Shown: in pieces, positions 13,469 to 26,324 of the stretch
How the letters are laid out: each line of letters begins with the position of its first letter
How positions within the stretch are numbered: position 1 is the first letter of the stretch
From: Sipunculus nudus
Taxonomy: Eukaryota > Annelida > Sipuncula > Golfingiida > Sipunculidae
Reading direction: 5' to 3'
Length of the DNA: 64,000 nucleotides
NCBI GenBank assembly: GCA_026874595.1
Contig: CM049311.1
Location: 10,509,676-10,573,675, forward strand
Position numbers and translations under genes: made by a program
Notes under the pieces: generated by a model
What the model was told of the DNA's origin: nothing
Database searches by the model: none
The model's input: the letters and a program-made list of their open reading frames with translations, nothing else

Positions 13469-14719
13469 AACATGGAATTGATGTGCGTGTTACATATTCA
13501 ACATATTGCTGATTCTCTGCTGATTTATTGCTTAGTATTTATTGTCAACAATATTAATGCGAAACAACCATTTCTAAATCGATTCGTGTGGTTAGTAAAA
13601 AAAGATTAAAACAGCCTTGTTGATCCTGATACAGGAACAATCAAATACATGGTAACTATTCCAGACGCCTGGCACACTTCGAGGAGCTTCAGTAGAAACC
13701 TTTGTCTGAATATCTTTGGAGTTTACCTGAATATAGGCGGAAATAGTTCAGCTATTATTGTAATTGTCACAAAAAGTTTGAAATAGTAAAACAGAATAAT
13801 ATGCCCTGACAAAAGAAGACAACACATCTGCACGTGCACAGGGTCATACTGGTGCGGTCCGTAAAAAAATGTTAAGTGTGTATATGTAAATGGTATCTGT
13901 CGAATTCAAATACATGTACCTTTAAGAATCCCCGTAGGTTAATGTCGGATAATCGGGACCAAGCACCTCAAGATTTAGATACAAATACCACGGATGATAA
14001 TATCAGGAATTACTATCAGGTCTGCATCGACCAGAAGATGCAGGTGCACAGGAAAACCAGAATGCCACAGCAGCTAGTTATAAGATACGCTTAGAACGTA
14101 TTCGAAAAATATTGAGTTGGGCAGTGGAATATGTAATATAAGGATAACTGTTTCAAATGACCATATATATGTATATATGGGTAAAGTCAACATGGATTTT
14201 TCTTGAACTTGGTTGAAATTAAATATTATATGTCAATCCCAAAGCACAGCAATGCCTGAAAGACAGTCAGTGGGAACATCGTAAATACTTGTTTTTTTTT
14301 CTGCTACAGCACTATCATATAAATTATTTAGTGAAACCGTTGACCATGCAACTACGGAGGCCGATGATGCTGTGTAAGAGATTTAGTGTTAAATTGGGCA
14401 ATCTGCGCCGCTCTTCTTGAATTCGAGAAACAATGGAAGATCTTTGGTGAAGGTTCCCTCCTTAATTTGGAAACACTCTACTGCATGATCATACTCTTTT
14501 TTACATACCTGTTATATATGTTTGTACATTAGTTGGTAATATCGGGGAATTAAAGACATTGAAATTAAAAAAAAATAACACCGCATTATAATAGCATGAT
14601 AAAAGCCTTCAACGTTTTCTCCCCAACGTTTCTCTGTGCACACGATATGAAAACCTTGGTATAAATAATGCCTCCTGTATAGGGAGAAAGTTTTAAATAT
14701 GCAATATAAAGAGGAATAT
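13469..14719. other. no supported feature
   Basis: No domain, repeat or RNA gene recognised. Confidence 0.45.
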
Positions 14720-15170
14720 TTTTCGGAATTATTCACATAAATAATATGAGGATTTTCTTCTCCACCAATATTATTCCAATAAATGTCTTTGGATAATGTG
14801 GTTAAACCTTAGTGGGGCTTAACTTTAAAATTAATATTTTTACAAGTTAAAACTTAGGATATAAACTGCATGGTCCATATCCAAGTTAACCACTCACAAA
14901 ATATCAACAAATTTAATTTTGGTGGTAAAATAATTGATGTGGAAGTCTATGTTTAACTTTGCAAAAAAAAATATATATATATAATGACTTCTACAGTCAA
15001 GGCAGAGCACTTGTAAGAGTGAGAGCTGACACCAACCCAGACTGGGCGCCCTGCAGACTAACGGGAAGGCTGTGCCTCACTCAGACACGAGTGCAATTTG
15101 GGGATCTACACCCCGGTGCTATAACCACACAGAAAGCAATTAAGGAAATACCCCCTTCCTAAGCATACAA
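14720..15170 (+). repeat. composite dispersed repeat family 1, copy 1
   Basis: The 5' part (ATTCACATAAATAATATGAGGATTTTC, later GGTAAAATAATTGATGTGGAAGTCT and TTTAACTTTGCA) matches 32,995-33,280 and, inverted, 51,925-52,100. The 3' part (GGGAAGGCTGTGCCTCACT, then CACTC-AGACA-CGAGTG) matches the module at 15,400, 31,170, 51,760 and 53,750. The two parts lie in the same order here and in the 51.7-52.1 kb copy, so they form one element of about 450 bp. No coding capacity. Confidence 0.75.
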
Positions 15171-15289
15171 ATATTAAGATATTATCTTAACGGAGCAAAT
15201 AACACATACGTCAATTAATAATTTAATTGCTGGGGAATTAAATTGAAATCTGAAATCAAAAACAAATTCACGAATAAATGGGAAAAGAT

Positions 15290-15545
15290 TCAAATAATAT
15301 GAGAGGTGTTAGCGCTGATCAGGCCCGGGGGGGGGGGTGTCACCACTGGAAACAGATGATGGTTTACATTATTATGGCATTTGCATCCCTTGGTTGATGC
15401 ACACTCAACAGTGATTCCACCCAGGCGTAATGGGAAGGTCGTGCCCAACGGCCGCGTTTCACTCACAAACGAGTGCGCCTTTCGGGGGATCCCTGTCCTA
15501 ATTAGTGTAGACGGGATGTATTTCCGTAGGCATTTGATTCCCAAA
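15290..15545 (+). repeat. dispersed repeat family 1, 3' module, with poly-G tract
   Basis: Contains GGGAAGGTCGTGCCCAACGG, the hairpin CACTC-ACAAAC-GAGTG and GCGCCTTTCGGGG. A G tract begins at about 15,327. The same module occurs in four other places in the window. Confidence 0.75.
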
Positions 15546-15599
15546 TTGCGAAAATGACTGATTTAGCATAAACAGGATATGAACTAACAAATTTTCAGT

Positions 15600-16200
15600 T
15601 CCCTCTAACACCGAATATCCAAGATGGCCGCCTTCACCCATGGGAATTATTGAGTGTTGGGGATATAGTGTACTTGCACGTGTAACAGAACGACGTTTCC
15701 TTACGAACTGAATAAAACACTGCTTGCTTTCATTTTTATTTGCACTTAAGCTGATGAATGAATGCAGGTTATATTTTGTTTATGATCCCTGTGACGTCAA
15801 GGAATCCAAGATGGCTACCACTGCAGTCTTAACATAAAGATAATGCTATTATACTGTAACTGTCGCTTAAAACGTAATGAGTTTGGATCGATTTATACAT
15901 TTTTGAATGTGTTCTGTCGAGTTTTTATGAGCTCTGTGATCTCAGGGAATTCAAACGGGCCGCCATGGCAATCTTAACATAGAGATAATGATAAAACTTA
16001 ATGATATTAGACAATTGGATCGATTTATACTTTTTAATGTGTTCTGTTAATTGCAACTAACCAGGAGTTGTCGGAAGCTCACAGAGGGTACGCAAGGTCA
16101 AAGTCAAATGTACGGACTAATATTTAAAAGCTTAAAAATATCTTGGGCACTTCACTGTCATATGTTATGTGATATGGTGATCAAACGGGAAATAGACCTA
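15600..16200 (+). repeat. two or more partial copies of the 'CAAGATGGC' repeat family
   Basis: CCAAGATGGCCGCC (15,618), CCAAGATGGCTACC (15,808) and ACGGGCCGCCATGG (15,956) each head a similar block with ATCGATTTATAC and GTGTTCTGT. The last block ends in CAAGGTCAAAGTCAAA at 16,093. The arrangement suggests tandem or nested copies of the 12.65-kb repeat. Confidence 0.75.
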
Positions 16201-16228
16201 ATGAAATTGATGCTCGTGATCTCTTTTT

Positions 16229-16258
16229 TATGCCCCGCCACAAAGTGGCCGGGGCATA
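16229..16258. repeat. near-perfect hairpin TATGCCCCGCCAC-AAA-GTGGC(C)GGGGCATA
   Basis: A 13-bp stem with one bulged C and a 3-nt loop. It forms the start of the adjacent repeat array. This hairpin type is a familiar edge of molluscan dispersed repeats (from memory). Confidence 0.85.
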
Positions 16259-16299
16259 TAGTTTTATCCATGTCCGTCCTTTCTTCATTCCGCCATTCC

Positions 16300-17050
16300 T
16301 AAATCAAACAGTTGTACGGACTTTTTTTTCGCAATGCCTGCAGATATTGGCCTGAATTTTGGTGTGTCGGCAGATATTGACCAGTTACAGATCGAGTTCC
16401 CGTTTCGTGCCGGTTGACTTACTTTTGACTGTTTTACGGCTCCTAAACTTAGAAAATTTAATGAAAAATAGAAATTTTCATGACAAATACACATGAGCAG
16501 ACTTTTTTTTGGCAATGCGTGCAGATATTGGCCTGATTTTCGGAGTGTGGGCAGATAATGACCAGTAACAAATCGAGTTTGCGTTTCGTCCCAGTTGACC
16601 TACTTCTGACCGTTTTACGGCTCCTGAACATAGAAAATTTCATGCAAAATATAAATTTTCATGACAAATGCGCATGTACGGACCCTTTTTCACAGTGCCT
16701 GCAGATACGGGCCTGATTTTTGGTGTGTGGGCAGATAATGACCATTTACAGATCGAGTTTTTGTTTTGTCCCAGTTGACCTACTTTTGACCATTTGACTG
16801 CTCCTGAACATAGAAAGTTTCATGAAAATTAGAAATTTTCATAACAAATGCATATGTACGGACTTTTTTTCCGCAATGCCTGCAGATACCACCCTGATTT
16901 TTTATGTGTGGGCAGATAATGACCAGTTAAAGATTGAGTTCGTCCCGGTTGACCTACTTTTGATTGTTTTACGGCTCCTAACAAAGAAAATTTCATGAAA
17001 AATATAAATTTTCATGACAAATGTACATGTACAGCCGTTTTTAGCCCTCA
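16300..17050 (+). repeat. tandem array of about 180-bp units, four copies
   Basis: Unit starts near 16,313, 16,495, 16,674 and 16,854, marked by 'GTACGGACTTTTTTT' followed by 'CAATGCCTGCAGATA'. Each unit then carries 'TGTGTGGGCAGATAATGACCA', 'CCAGTTGACCTACTT', 'GGCTCCT' and 'AAATTTTCATGACAAATG'. Copies differ by substitutions and small indels. The array runs directly on from the GC hairpin at 16,229. The minus-strand open frames across it are shadows of the repeat. Confidence 0.9.
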
Positions 17051-17180
17051 GCTTATAGGCTGATGGGCTGTTGTCATCACCCAAGCTGTCCGTCTGTCCG
17101 TCCGTCTAGCTGTCCGTCCGGCGTCCGTCCTTCCCACGTCTGTTAACATTTACCTTGTGAGCGGGATATCTCTAACTTAA
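17050..17180 (+). repeat. 'GTCCGTCCG' simple repeat in a dispersed-repeat edge
   Basis: Runs of TCCG at about 17,086-17,135 follow 'CTGATGGGCTGTTGTCATCACCC', a combination common at the edge of molluscan repeats (from memory). Confidence 0.6.
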
Positions 17181-17870
17181 CCTGTTGTCATTATTCATCA
17201 TGTGCTGTGTTGCGTTACCAGACGTCATTATCCATGATGTGCTGTGATGCGTGTCCAGTCATAATGATCATTGATGTGCCGTGATGCGCACCAGACGTCA
17301 TTATCCATGATGTGCCGTGATGCTGAACATGGTGTCATTATCCATCATGTGCTGTGATGCGTGACCAGTCGTAATGATCATTGATGTGCCGTGATGCGCA
17401 CCAGACGTCATTATCCATGATGTGCCGTGATGCTTAACATGGTGTCATTATCCATCATGTGCTGTGATGCATGACCAGTCGTAATGATCATTGATGTGCC
17501 GTGATGCGCACCAGACGTCATTATCCATGATGTGCCGTGATGCTTAACATGGTGTCATTATCCATCATGTGCTGTGATGCATGACCAGTCGTAATGATCA
17601 TTGATGTGCCGTGATGCGCACCAGACATCGTGATCCATGATGTGCCGTGATGCTTAACGTGGTGTCATTATCCATCATGTGCTGTGATGCGTGACCAGTC
17701 GTAATGATCATTGATGTGCCGTGATGCGCACCAGACGTCGTGATCCATGATGTGCTGTGATGCGTCACCAGACGTACTGATCCATGATGTGCCGTGATGC
17801 TTGACCTGACATCATTATCCATGATTTGCTGTGATGCGTGGCCAGTAAATGTTCATGATGTGCCATGAAG
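17180..17870 (+). repeat. 110-bp satellite built from three subunits of about 37 bp
   Basis: The phrase TGACCAGTCGTAATGATCA begins at about 17,251, 17,361, 17,471, 17,581 and 17,691, an exact 110-bp spacing. Within each 110 bp the motif 'ATxATCxATGATGTGCxGTGATGC' occurs three times with different linkers (CCAGTCGTA, CACCAGACG, TTAACATGG). That is a higher-order repeat. Both edges decay into less regular monomers. Confidence 0.95.
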
Positions 17871-17912
17871 TAAATGTCCAGAATCAATGATGGGCAAAAA
17901 AATATTCCCAAT

Positions 17913-17916
<4 letters not shown>

Positions 17917-17991
<75 letters not shown>

Positions 17992-18066
17992 ATTTTAGTA
18001 TATGACGAAATAGCGCCATAGATTACAAGGTAACAATGTATTTGATACTCTCGTAATGGGTTAATG

Positions 18067-18098
<32 letters not shown>
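17917..18098. repeat. long (AT)n microsatellites with a short (TG)n
   Basis: AT runs at 17,917-17,988 and 18,067-18,089, the second passing into TGTGTGTG. Confidence 0.95.
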
Positions 18099-18099
<1 letters not shown>

Positions 18100-19259
18100 A
18101 TGTGTTTAAAGAAGAACATTCCCGTTTTAAGAGACGTGGCCAGATGTACTCCTTGATAAAGAAGATTATTTTTAAAATGTCTCGTACCTGTTAGAAATGC
18201 ATTAAATCCGATGTCGTAGGCGTCTCAGCAATAACAAGAACATAATAATAAAACGCTACCTTTCTTTTGTAAATATAATCGGAAAATCGATCTCAACTCA
18301 AGAATCAGAAAACCGCAATGGTAGCAGCTACTACTGTCACTATGCCGTGGTTGTGTTCAGCATAGACGTGTATAGCGCTTGAAGACCATCTGTTAATATT
18401 ATCTGAACGTAAATTGAATTGAATAATTAAGTGTGCTATTGTGTGGAAGCTGATTTTAGTGTGTTACCGTGCAATGAAGCAATGAAACGCTGGTCGCCCC
18501 TCCTTAGTTAGACATAATGGCCAATGTAAGGGCCATTTCATGCCGGAAATGTTCTATTACCGCGGAGCTGGATAATCCTTGTTTAACATGCTGAAAACCA
18601 TGTTCATGTGATGGAACATTCTTTATGTAAGCTCGATTTAATACACGATGGGCGTCGCATGAAGGGGGGCTTCCTTGGCCAGCACCGGTTGATTGCTGGC
18701 GTGACAAGCGACCATTAATCCAGCGGCTAGTCAGATCGAGCCCCAGGAGAGGAAGACGTCCTCCCTTATGAAGCTAGGTAATATCATCACAAACACCCCA
18801 AGCGTGGCCACTGGCTGCCACAGAAAACATATACATGAATATGCATGAGCCGTGCGGGGGTGAAGCTTAGTGGTAAACCAACCTGTAGATTCATGTTTAA
18901 ATTAGGACCTGGGTATGATGTGCAGCATTACGCCCACCCGGGTTCATTAGATAAAGGGTTGGACTTTTTCCGATTGTCGTAAAATCATTATGTGCGACTG
19001 CATGGAGTTTTGTCCGGTTCTTTCGGTAACGACATCCTTTGTCGGGGAACAAAGTGCTCTGAACGAGATTACTTGTTAGTTGATTCCTTACCAATATGAT
19101 ATCAATGGTAGAAATGTGGCGGGTGTCCACTTCGACTAGTGATCATGTTCTTATTTAAGCCCTACTTTTGCTTCGTCATTGATCTGTCTGCCGCTGGAAC
19201 ATCGCAGGTTCAATACTTAGTAACTCGATCTGTCATGAACGTCATCGAACCTTCTTATG

Positions 19260-19322
<63 letters not shown>

Positions 19323-22300
19323 TCAATTGAATATATTCACGATTTTCTCCCAGCTATCACTTTATTTAACACTTGTTAAATATTTTTGATTAATCAAGCA
19401 TGCGCATTGCCACCTCGGGGTAAAAAATACATTTGATACGTACTGGTGAGAATGTATATGTTCATTCATGGTCGAACGTTCGTGGTCATGGGATTGTATC
19501 AGCAGATGGGTAGGTTTCATTTGAAATCGAAAATAATGGAGCAAAAGTCGTCATTTGATCGACCCCGTATGGACGGCCTCTGAAACATAGTTAATTTAAA
19601 TTGAAGGTAAACGTCATTTTGAGGCTTATAATTTATAGGATACTAAAAGATTTCAGGGGCAAATAATCGCGGGTCCACATATGTATCCAGATTAATTTAT
19701 AATATCTTCGTATCTTCCCGAGTGAAAGAAAGACAACATAATTAAGCCTAAACCGACATGCCTGAAAACAGGTCCTCCTATTCATTCTTGGACGGAATCA
19801 GCATTCATTAACTAAAGCCTGCATTATAAATATAAATAGCGAGATTTTGAATAGTCATCAAGTTGACAACGTTGAATTAACGTTGAATCAACATCCAGGG
19901 CCTGCTGGGAAGCTTCAAGAAAGAATAACCTGCTTTGTCAGGATGATTGTTCAGCTCGGACCTTTTAAAAAGTCACACTCATTCATAAGGCATCTGGCGG
20001 AAGCATCATGTCAGCGTAAGGACGGCTTTGTAAAATTATTCCTCATCCCCTATCTGCCAAAGGGGGAAGGTGGGCAGACAACTAGTGCTCGAGCATTCTA
20101 AAACCCACCAAAGAAGTGACCGCGTTTCATGGCGCAGCATCTGGGTCATGAAATCGACAATTAAAATGTTTTTCTTTGGCAAATCGATTGCGAATAAATA
20201 TCCCAAACCAGGGGCGGATGGAGGCCTTAAGGAAATTAAACGCGCAACACTAAGGGCCAGGTAGACAAGTGAACCGAGAATGCGAGTAGACGCTTTACAT
20301 AAACGTCGATTGCAGAAATAGGGCGATACGGCGATATATGAAAGTTCGAATTGTTTATGGTATAAATTATTCATAATTTGTCGTCGGAAAAAGTGAACCA
20401 CCTCTATACCCGACATTTCAATCATTATCATCTGTAATATGCTAACAGACCATTTTTTATTTTGAAATTCCTGGCGTACAAGTTCAACAGTAACATGAAA
20501 TTACTTTAAAAAGAAATCATGCTTCGACCTCATATTTTTAAGGCCTGATTTTTAATACTATACATAAATACCTATTTTTTTACATGAATATAAAGATGAG
20601 GCGGAGGAGAATAAGAAAACATTCATGATGAAAGATGCAAACAGGAAACCGATCATTTTTAAGACACGGCTTTTTTTAGACAAGCAGTTTTTGACATTCA
20701 GTTCACATTCCACACTTAACGGGGCATTTATATTAAAGATTCCATTGGGACTGATCCTCACTATTTCTTGCTAATGTGCAAGAAAACAATGGAATGGCGT
20801 GTATTAAATCTCCCAAAATAAATCTCATTTATCAAGCCGTGACATTCATGTACTCGGGGCCGTTTAAAGTAAAGAAATATATATATATATATAAACTGGG
20901 CTGCCTGTAGTTTTCATTGATTAATGCGAATCCACTAATAAAAAGTCCCATATCTGTCCTGGTAGACATTTGATTGTAAGATAAATCTGATGGACGTGAT
21001 TTCAATTTAAATATGTTTTACAGGGTACCATATCATTTTTATAACTGGAAGATAATTTGTAATACAATAGTGTTTAAGAGCTAATAACATGAAGAGCAAA
21101 AAAAAAAAAAAAAAGGGCAAGGATTTTTGTTTACTTGAATTGCAACAGAAATGTCTTATTTTCTATTTAAGGATGTAACCTGCCCGTAAGTATCCTTTAA
21201 TTCTATGTTCAGCTTTGACATACCAGGCCGTACAAAACACAATCTTCGTCAGAAGTAATATGAATTTACGTTTTATTTTAATCACATTGGAACCCTTCGA
21301 ATTGCTCACTTTTTCTTATGATTAACCGCAGCAAAATGTATATACATGAAAAATCATACTCGTATGACCGCCAATCAGTTTGCTGGTTGTCATGCTTCCC
21401 ATATAATGATTAATGTAACTGGCCTCATAGCTGACTGTGAGCGTATACCATATTTCTTGATGTATTCGTTATATCTACAACCTTTATGGTCAAGTGTTCT
21501 ATTAGGATTGGAGGAATCATAATTTCGCAGTTTGTCGTACGCTTCTTACAACCTATGACGTTTCTTGACTTTAAAAGTTAATCCTAAAAATTAAGCTACA
21601 CTCATAAAAAAAATTATTTGAAAACACTAACTATAAATATACAGAATAATTAATCTCGTTGCTTTGATCAGTAAATATCAAGGAAAGAATATGTCGTGGC
21701 TGGACCTTAAAAACTCGCTAAAGCAAAGCAAAGCAAGGCGAAAGATCTGATACTACATTCTTGTTGGAGAAACCCTCCATTATCAGCATCCCGAAAAATG
21801 AATTTGGTCCTTTTCACTTTTTTAGGTAATTCTACAGTGCACTATTGTAGGCAGCTTGGTCTTCTTCGTGTGATGCTTATTTGTTTGAAGTTTACCTTTA
21901 GATTAATCACCACCCAGTCAAGTCCGTGTTTAATTTAATATGCCAGTGATATCGCCAGGTTCATTTGTGTTAAAAGAATTCAGATCGCAACCGATATATT
22001 CGGATAATTGATTTTCGGATAAACGAACAAAGTATGAGAGCTTTAAAGTTCAATATTAAGTTCGTAATTCCATTTTGAATTAATTTGACTAAATCATTTA
22101 TTTGTTAATTTACTTCAGTAATCTGAACCAACGGACTGGGCAGATATGATGGTATTCCTTGTTTGCTTGTTGGTTTGTACGACTAGTAATTATAAAAAAT
22201 ATCTTTTTGTATTCAACTAATTTTTACAGTTACCGAGGAATAATTGTTAATTTTTTAGGCTTATCGGTTGGTTGTTCTAGCAAACCTTCACGTGAAACCT

Positions 22301-22904
22301 TCCAATGGTGAAAGTGTAAACGTATTGGTGCTCTATAATTTTCAAGAATGGTTTAACTTAAATGTCTGTGTGCATTATATTCTCGGTTACCTGTATACTT
22401 TGTGAGAGAAGTGGTGGCACAACCAATGATATGCTTTTTTACACCAGAAGGGATTACTGTCGAATTAGATTATGCATTTTGATGAATAAAAGTAAAGTTT
22501 GGCAAGTAAATTCATGGACAAGAGCAATTTACTTTTAAATTACACTGATGATGTAAAGAAGTTGTGGGCATCCTTCGAGGTAAATGAATGTGTTGGTGAC
22601 ATCAAACTCTTTATCTCCGATGACGAACGTTGTTTGGGCATTCACATCCTGTCCCATCACACTGGTCTTTATCTACGCTTCATAGGGTATTTTTTCTTTA
22701 GATCCTGTTGTATTTAAGGTCAGCGCTGTTTCGTCTGCCGTGAAAATCTCCATGACTTTGGTGACATTCGACCGATTAGAAATATAATATTTAACTTTTT
22801 GTTATATACCGATTTGAGATTTTTAAAACTATTGCATTTTAAATAAAATCCTCCAAATAAATGTATTTTGGAAAACAAAATAATTTTTATGGGTAGGGCA
22901 CATA
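18099..22904. other. no supported gene; one (AT)n, one A-tract and weak repeat hints
   Basis: A (AT)n run lies at 19,262-19,320, a short one at 20,877-20,893 and about 18 A at 21,100-21,116. Around 18,700-18,750 the phrase GATCGAGCCCC fits a Pol III B-box consensus and may be a SINE relic. 'CCAGGGGCGGATGGAG' at 20,210 looks like a common invertebrate repeat edge. The 131-codon open frame on the minus strand at 20,036-20,431 has no domain I recognise and is not accepted as a gene. Confidence 0.5.
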
Positions 22905-22985
22905 TTGAGTGATGTGGTGTTATAGTTAGGATGCAGGCCTTGTCACTGTGAGGAAGATGGTTCGCGTCCCTTTCATATCTCTTCA
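22905..22985 (+). mobile_element. tRNA-like SINE head (possibly tRNA-Asp derived)
   Basis: 'TGTTATAGTTAGGATGCAGG' resembles an A-box arm. 'CTTGTCACTGTG' resembles an Asp anticodon loop (GTC). 'GGTTCGCGTCC' differs from the B-box consensus GWTCRANNC at one position. The spacing fits a tRNA. The 3' side lacks a tRNA acceptor stem and runs into unrelated sequence, so this is a retroposed head and not a tRNA gene. The SINE body, if any, would extend to about 23,150. Confidence 0.5.
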
Positions 22986-25424
22986 ATGCGCTAAGACCCT
23001 TGGAATGGGTCTTAACCACAATGATGCGACCTCGATCGTTTAACCATTGAGTGAAAGGGTACTGGTCATCGTCGGCTAGATAAATGTAGAAATGAATAAC
23101 CCTAGGAGCTTCATTCTCCGGATAGAACTGAAAAAAAACATAAGAAAAGATTAAGGGTCGCAAAACAAGAATGGAAAAGGTAAAGGTAGCATTGAAAGGG
23201 CTTCGTAACGCTATGAATCCGAAAATACTACCTTTACATGTAAGATATGCGTCTGTTAGGTCTGGTCATCTTGCATATGTCTTACATATTATTTATTCAC
23301 GTCTTTCCCAAAGTATGACAGGTGAATAGACAAAACACATTTGACTAATGTCTGATTTCAAATTTATTTTCTAAAAATTCTATATCTACATAGATTGAAT
23401 GATCATCAGTTTATGTGCCGTACAGTTTGATTATCTCATAATTGTTCTTTATAATTTTGATAAAGTTAGGTTAAGCGTCCATTGTCTCGCAAGAAGTTCG
23501 GTATTTTTCCTGCACCTGATCTGCCGACCAGAGAAATGTTGCATTTAATTTTATCCATTTCCTCATTTAACGTAAAGCATATTAGTGGCAGCATATATAT
23601 TCCACGAACATTCAACAGCATTGTCCCAAAAGGTGTCATAAATTTCTTTATCCATGTGTGTATATAGAGATCATAAAAACAATGCAATATATACCATACA
23701 TCGATATAACTACTATTTACCAGGTTTTAAACTAAAAATCAATATTTTGGAGCAGACTAGTATTCCTTTGTCTCTTCTTTGTCGTGACCATTTTTCTAAG
23801 TTCTTCACCCCATGCTTTCTCTGAAACCGTTTTAATACTGTTTTATACCCAACTTGTACTTAAATCATACCAATGACTAAATCATTCACGTGACTGACAT
23901 TTCCCATTAAAGTACCTTATTAAGCAGCCGTAGATTTATAGCAAACTTATGAAAGCCAGGCAAACCAGCGAAGCTTCCTTTGCTTCAAAGAATTAAACGA
24001 AATACATATAGTTTTAGCCTGATGAATTTACAGGATCACACAAGATGGCAACAAAACTATTCATCAAAAAGAGAATGGTAGATAATTATGTAAATTACGT
24101 ATAAAATGACACTTATCAGTTCTCTTCTGAATTTCTTTCATGACTCGCCCAGTTTCTTCGTGTTTTCAAAAGTGGCTTCAACAGCTTCTGCGACATCAGG
24201 ACATCAATAGATCTTAACAAAATGCATGTATATTATCATGCAACATCTTTGAAATGAATGTATATTCTCTGTTCAGTACCCCCCTCTTGAGCCCTGGGGG
24301 TACAAGACAAACACATAAAGTGAGGGGATATTACAAAAGCTTGGCATAAATGGCGTGTCTCACAAGTACGCCTTCAGTTAAACTTAGGATTATGATGTAA
24401 TGGTTCATGATTCTTCTTTCAAGACTCCTTTGATTTGGAAAGCTATTGTATATAAGGACCAACTGTTGATGCCAGATCATGTCACGTATGCTTCTGTTAG
24501 AACTGTATGTATGGTTGCGATAATCCGGTCTTGAGTGAGGATATATGTAGGCTTAGTTGACTTAATTACTGGTTGATTACACGAGTGGTGGAAGATCTGT
24601 AGTCGAGTTTTGCGTGATACCATTCATTATTTATTCTGTGATGATTCAAGACTGTCTATATTCTCTGACATCTTGTTTCAGTTCTCCTGACTCATTATGA
24701 ACTGTGTTAAAGAACCACAGGATCACTTCTCTGTATAACAAAAACACTTAAAAAAATTACAATGAGATATATCAGCTTATCTAGCTATTTTGCTCATGTT
24801 GATGGCACTAAAGTACCCAGGCTGACATCAAGGAATTCGATAAACACTGGATAATTTGTGTTTTATACGTATTTCGCATACATTCAAGAAACAACTTTAA
24901 AGCTAAGTTCAATGTAAAGGTCTAAGATCATATATCTGAGTTCATATATCATTACAGAGATCAAGCTTATGTTATTTGAAGGTTTACTAACATATAGTTA
25001 TGTTTATTAACATAACTACATATATGTCAATTTTCTGTTAGGCTTGACCTGTCTTTTTCATCAGATATCGCCTCATTTAAAGTATACATCAGACAGCGAC
25101 CATGTATTGTAAATGCTTCAACAATAGTTTAAAGTAAAAGATTATTTTATAATTAATACTTGTCCTTTTTAGGTATCTTCGTGATTTAGATTTTTGCAGA
25201 ATTGTTTTAAAATTTATAGCTTATACCTGCCAGTATCATGATTTTTGTATTGCTTGTATGTTGGCATGCGTCTAGGTTTAATATGTTGCACCTTCAGTAT
25301 GAAAGGTGACAAATGTTAATATTAGAAATCTGGATTCTAATGAATACAGGTCTCCGCCATGTGGGCCTTCACTTATTCAGCCCATAATCCCAGGTTAATT
25401 CGTGCATACCTGACGATTTGTGAC
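22986..25424. other. no supported gene
   Basis: Short hairpins at 24,276-24,303 (GTACCCCC...GGGGGTAC) and 24,995-25,018 (TAGTTATGTT-TATT-AACATAACTA) are the only structure I see. The 147-codon minus-strand open frame at 22,720-23,163 overlaps the SINE head and is not accepted as a gene. Confidence 0.5.
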
Positions 25425-25625
25425 TGTTCTTTGATGAAGGTCCGGGATCCAGATGATGCGCCGGTTCCACACGAAAATCTTACCGATTATTCCTTGACCC
25501 ATTCCCGAAATGACCTGAAAATTTCATGAGATTAAGTTCATGATTTTACGAGTTAGGTTATGAACAAACATACACAAATACACACGAACGGGGATGAACG
25601 CTTACCCTCCAGGCGTAGGCAAATA
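25425..25625 (+). repeat. dispersed repeat family 2, copy 1
   Basis: Ordered phrases GGATCCAGATGATGCGCCGG, CATTCCCGAAATGACCTG, TTTCATGAGATTAA, GTTATGAACAAACA and ACACGAACGGGGATGAACGC recur at 54,695-54,805 plus 55,800-55,870 and, inverted, at 61,520-61,680. The open frame starting at 25,560 lies in this repeat and is not accepted as a gene. Confidence 0.8.
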
Positions 25626-26165
25626 TCGTGCAAATCTATAAGCCATCTGGTTAAAGACAGACGACCAACCGTCAGACGGAAGACAGACGTGCGACAGACG
25701 ATGAATGTTTGCGGCATCATTGCGATATGTTTCACATGTAACTTTGCATCACTGTTTCTGTCTCGTGCCAGGAGGCATATGAAAACAATGATACTTCTAG
25801 GTGGGTATTTTGGTCTTCCGTTTCAGCTTCACATGAAGCTACTTTCCTGTCTAATTTTCCTGTCAGCTTAAGTCTCTAACAATACAGAGAATTTAATAGG
25901 ATTTCGTCCCGTGCCGAGCCCTTGAATCTCATGTCCCCATGCTGTTAGAGCTCAGTAATCTGTACTCTTAGTCAAAGTACCACACGGTCTGGCTGGGTTA
26001 TTACGCGGGGGTGTTAGAGGCGAGGATAACAGTCCTGACAGCCTGAGTCCGCACTGCTCTGCAGCCGACATCACAGGAACATCTAGGTTATACCTCTCAG
26101 ATTCCTGCACAATAGAACATCAACAGCCTGATCGTTCTAGGACCAACGAAAAAGTTAAACCACTT

Positions 26166-26192
26166 ATATATATATATAGCCACTCGAACCCA

Positions 26193-26255
<63 letters not shown>
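26166..26255. repeat. (AT)n microsatellites at the PLE boundary
   Basis: Runs at about 26,166-26,179 and 26,199-26,255. The Penelope-like element begins directly after the second run. Confidence 0.95.
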
Positions 26256-26257
<2 letters not shown>

Positions 26258-26324
26258 GCGTATAGCCGTGTTAGTCTCTCAGTGTATAGATAACAGGATG
26301 AAGACGCCTTAGTGTTTCTTAAAT

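Noticed and set aside
17765-18119. Open frames rich in Ile-Tyr repeats (also at 5.1, 19.2, 49.8 and 52.2 kb) as membrane peptides
   Set aside because: They are direct translations of (AT)n microsatellites.
20036-20431. 131-codon open frame on the minus strand as a gene
   Set aside because: No recognisable domain; the opposite strand is open too, part of it looks like a repeat edge (CCAGGGGCGGATGGAG), and there is no splice or conservation evidence.
22912-22976. A functional tRNA-Asp gene
   Set aside because: The B-box has a mismatch, the acceptor arm does not pair, and the 3' side continues as repeat; it is better read as a SINE head.
22720-23163. 147-codon minus-strand open frame as a gene
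   Set aside because: It overlaps the antisense of a tRNA-like SINE head and shows no domain.
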